A stretch of DNA of 64,000 bases, taken from Coemansia sp. RSA 487. Taxonomy: Eukaryota; Kickxellomycota; Kickxellomycetes; Kickxellales; Kickxellaceae. This document shows positions 61,499-64,000 of the stretch, piece by piece. The stretch's first letter is position 1. Every line of letters begins with the position of its first letter. The notes beneath the pieces were generated by a model, which had not been told where the DNA came from, searched no databases, and was given only the letters and a program-made list of their open reading frames with translations. The DNA lies in NCBI GenBank assembly GCA_027577595.1, contig JANBRJ010000025.1:124001-188000 (forward strand), written 5' to 3'. The position numbers and the translations under genes were made by a program.

Positions 61499-63085
61499 TC
61501 AGCGGGAGACTTCAGAACTAGTGTTGTCAGATTCATCGCCCGATGTTGTGCAGCTTTGCTCGCTGGATCCCGACGCAAACACATTGACAGAATCTGGGAT
61601 GCTTCGCGTCATATACCACGCAACAGCAAGCGACAAACCACCCAGTACCCACACAAGATGTGAGTTAAACGGATAAGGGAACGAGTGCTTGATAGACCAA
61701 CTCCATAGATATCCCGAGACAAGAGGACCCAGTATATAAGTGATAGATGCTGCTTGTTGCTGCAGCCCATTCATAAAGCCAAGGCTCGTTTTTCGAGGAG
61801 CAATATTAGCCACCAAAAGATTCACACTAGTGAAGGCCAGAATATCTCCGAAAGTGCGAATGTAGAGCTGCACGACAAGCAGAACCCAGAACAAACAAAG
61901 CTCGGGAGAAATCAGCTTGGTGATACCGAAGCCAAGCAAATGTTCGACGGAATCGCCCATATGCTTTGCAAAGACTGAAAGCAGTGGGAACGTAATGCTA
62001 AAGATTGCCAGGAGCCAAAGTCCGCGCCTGTAGCATGCAAGCGCACCATACCTGCGTTCAAGCTTGGGGTAAAATGCCAGCTGCAAGTATACCACGAGGA
62101 GACCACATATTGTGAATGTATAGCCAATGCCTTGTGCATCCATTCCCAATCCACCATCAGCAACGCTTGTGGCCATGAATATCGGATAAAGCTGGCTGTG
62201 CATTGTGGTGGCAAAGCACATGATGGTGCTTGTTATAAGGACGCGGATAACGGTAGGCGTCAGAATATCCCATTTGGAGCGTGGCTCTGCCTTTTGTGCA
62301 GTTTGACTTGTGCCTTCTTCGCTTTGTGCTTCGGATATAAGAGGGGTTGTCTCTAAAGCTGGCCCATTGGCGGTAGATGTGTTTATTGCGCGTGGTTTTG
62401 GCTCAAGGGTTTCTTCTAGCTGGAAGAAGCCAACGACTAGGCCAAAGATACTTGAAATAGAGCCGACTAGACATGGAAGCAAGTAAGGGTACTCGCGGAA
62501 CAGAATAGAGTTACCGAAAAGCCAAGGATACTTTTCGACGGGATTGACAAACACACCACCGACAGCACCACCAAGCATTGACCCGACGTTCCACATAAGC
62601 GGAAGCATAGCCATCATACGAGAGCGGTTTGTATCGTCTGAGATTTCTGCAACAACCGACTTTATGACTACAGAGTTTCCAGTAAACAGGCCATTAAGCG
62701 AACGAGCAACCAGCGCCCATGCGAAGGATTTCGAGACGCCAAATAGGACAAAGGTCAAGAGGTTTCCCAAAAGTCCAATGAGTATCACTGGGCGACGACC
62801 AATACGGTCGGAAAGAGTGCCCCAGTACATAACAGTAGCTGCTTTGCAGATGGAAAAAGATGTAAGAAGGAGACTAGCGTAGAGGGAAATATCTTTTGGG
62901 TCACGAACTATGTCAAATCCACCGACCATTTGGTACATGAAGGGGAGAATCAATGTCATGCCAATGGGCTCGGCTAGCCTTACTGCCATAAGAACTGCTA
63001 GCTTAGCCCAAGGGAGCGGCGTCTCCCTGACAACGTCGTGGTGGCCCAAGGCTTGATCTTGTCTACTCGTCCTTGGATCTGACAT
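61499..63085 (-). CDS. MFS transporter, DHA1/ZIFL-like (MFS7 of array B)
   Basis: The 528-residue transporter from MSDPRTSRQDQALGHHD has about 12 membrane segments. Motif A is WGTLSDRIGRRPVILIG and the signature AEISDDTNRSRMMAM. The loop motif is ETTPLISEAQSEEG. ARSLNGLFTGNSVVIKSV and PLMWNVGSMLGG bring it close to MFS4 of array A in this part. The rest resembles MFS2 and MFS3. Like MFS4 it is the outermost (highest-coordinate) transporter of its array and lies directly upstream, in transcription order, of a reductase. It lacks the MFS4 intron. Substrate unknown. Confidence 0.9.
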   Translation of the reverse strand: MSDPRTSRQDQALGHHDVVRETPLPWAKLAVLMAVRLAEPIGMTLILPFMYQMVGGFDIVRDPKDISLYASLLLTSFSICKAATVMYWGTLSDRIGRRPVILIGLLGNLLTFVLFGVSKSFAWALVARSLNGLFTGNSVVIKSVVAEISDDTNRSRMMAMLPLMWNVGSMLGGAVGGVFVNPVEKYPWLFGNSILFREYPYLLPCLVGSISSIFGLVVGFFQLEETLEPKPRAINTSTANGPALETTPLISEAQSEEGTSQTAQKAEPRSKWDILTPTVIRVLITSTIMCFATTMHSQLYPIFMATSVADGGLGMDAQGIGYTFTICGLLVVYLQLAFYPKLERRYGALACYRRGLWLLAIFSITFPLLSVFAKHMGDSVEHLLGFGITKLISPELCLFWVLLVVQLYIRTFGDILAFTSVNLLVANIAPRKTSLGFMNGLQQQAASITYILGPLVSGYLWSWSIKHSFPYPFNSHLVWVLGGLSLAVAWYMTRSIPDSVNVFASGSSEQSCTTSGDESDNTSSEVSR

Positions 63086-64000
63086 TATAACGAAGGTAAA
63101 GGGTGCAAATAAAACAGTATTGCTAGTATTTCAACATTTTTTATGTAAGAAATGTACGGGAAGGAGGATGAGGAAAAAGACAGCAGATTTATCTGTTTAT
63201 GTAGACAATAGTGCACCACAGTTCATCATTGGCTAGAAGACACCTGTGTTTCATTTTGGGAATTTTTTGTTGAAATCAAGTAGAAAGAGAGATTAGACTC
63301 ATTGTAGAAAGGGCTGTCTGATTTATTACTTTCCTCATATAAACTCAAGTCACAAATAATACACGTCAAAGATGGCTGCGTATGTGACGACGACTGAACA
63401 GACACACACACACAAAACTAATGGATGCAATCTGCCATTCTGTATTTTGCAAAACTAGTTACGTCGAATAAGAAAAGGATATATACGCGTCGAATGGTGC
63501 AAGGTTTGTGGTGGCAATAATGCATTTTGCGTTCCAAGAAAAGTCGTTTACGCAGGCGTGGCATATGCGTCAGCGCAAAACAGGAAAACACAATTGATTA
63601 GTACTGTTGTCTAGAAGCAGCCACAGATGCTTATATCCTCAGCACTCATTCGAGAACCTACCTGCAAAAGGAACACCATCTGCTTCCACGAGCCCATATA
63701 TAGTTCGTTGGTGCACTTAAGGAGACCGTGGCAGAGCGCTTCTTTTGTGACACGAGATTTAATTACCAGATGTATGTTTGCCATTATTTGACAGTATGCC
63801 ATGTCAACACATGTGGACAGGTCTTTTCTTTTCTTTCTCTTCATTTCTTTCGTTTTTTACTCAAGATATGTTATTCGTATATCTCCTGTATAAGTTTAAT
63901 ACCTTTATATTGCAAAGTACCTTGGCGTTTACGAGCTTGACTCGGTGTCTATCTATAATAAAATAGATAGCATCCCTGGTAAGTCTTCCCCATCTGGAGC
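63086..64000. other. Right-hand intergenic region, possible unplaced exon
   Basis: Contains the MFS7 promoter. A minus-strand 41-codon frame (63662-63784, MANIHLVIKSRVTKEAL...) ends exactly at a GCAG|GTAGGT splice-donor-like site and could be a first exon. I found no convincing second exon. A short AC repeat is at 63401-63414. Otherwise no gene seen to the window edge. Confidence 0.4.

Noticed and set aside
1-64000. Mobile elements, tRNA genes or CRISPR-like arrays
   Set aside because: I found no transposase or reverse-transcriptase motifs, terminal repeats, tRNA box pairs or spaced direct repeats by eye. A dedicated scan could still find degraded ones.

Overview
This window looks like nuclear DNA of a fungus. 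Evidence includes a Pbs2-type MAP kinase kinase, a Wee1 kinase, cullin-1, Rad23, a Tom5-like mitochondrial protein and a Tma46/DFRP1 protein. Introns are few and short (79-291 nt), begin GTAAG/GTAAT/GTGAG and end in AG. Large signalling proteins carry long polyglutamine and other low-complexity tracts. I think it is an early-diverging filamentous lineage, possibly Kickxellomycotina-like, but that is an impression from the gene content. I saw no tRNA, rRNA, CRISPR array or transposon that I could support.

Layout. (1) 1-9884: a partial low-complexity gene, a four-exon periplasmic-binding-protein-like gene with a 14-nt microexon, WEE1, and tubulin cofactor E. (2) 10100-21604: array A, all on the minus strand, in coordinate order AKR1, MFS1, MFS2, MFS3, AKR2, MFS4. 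It holds four major-facilitator transporters and two aldo-keto reductases. (3) 22697-53771: about 31 kb of single-copy genes, namely TMA46, a kelch/BTB protein, CUL1, a small unknown protein, a spliced one-pass membrane protein with a Cys-rich ectodomain, a BAR-PH-ArfGAP-ankyrin protein, a polyQ protein with a stop-free intron, a 1626-residue disordered coiled-coil protein, PBS2, RAD23, a TOM5-like gene and a coilin-like gene. (4) 53854-63085: array B, again all minus strand, in order AKR3 (broken by one in-frame stop), MFS5, MFS6, AKR4, MFS7. (5) 63086-64000: no gene that I can confirm.

The most unusual feature is the pair of alternating transporter/reductase arrays separated by unrelated housekeeping genes. 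MFS1 pairs with MFS6 and MFS2 with MFS5. Homology within each pair continues into the DNA upstream of the start codon, so whole promoter-plus-gene units were copied. Three of the four reductase copies share an ATAAATAGA box 100-130 nt upstream of their ATG. All seven transporters keep an acidic E-x-T-x-L-(V/I/L) loop motif that could direct them to the vacuole or endosomes. A plausible reading, which is inference only, is a lineage-specific system that reduces a reactive carbonyl compound and moves the compound or its product across an internal or plasma membrane.

Splice models were built by eye from GT..AG sites, frame and family alignment. They need transcript confirmation.
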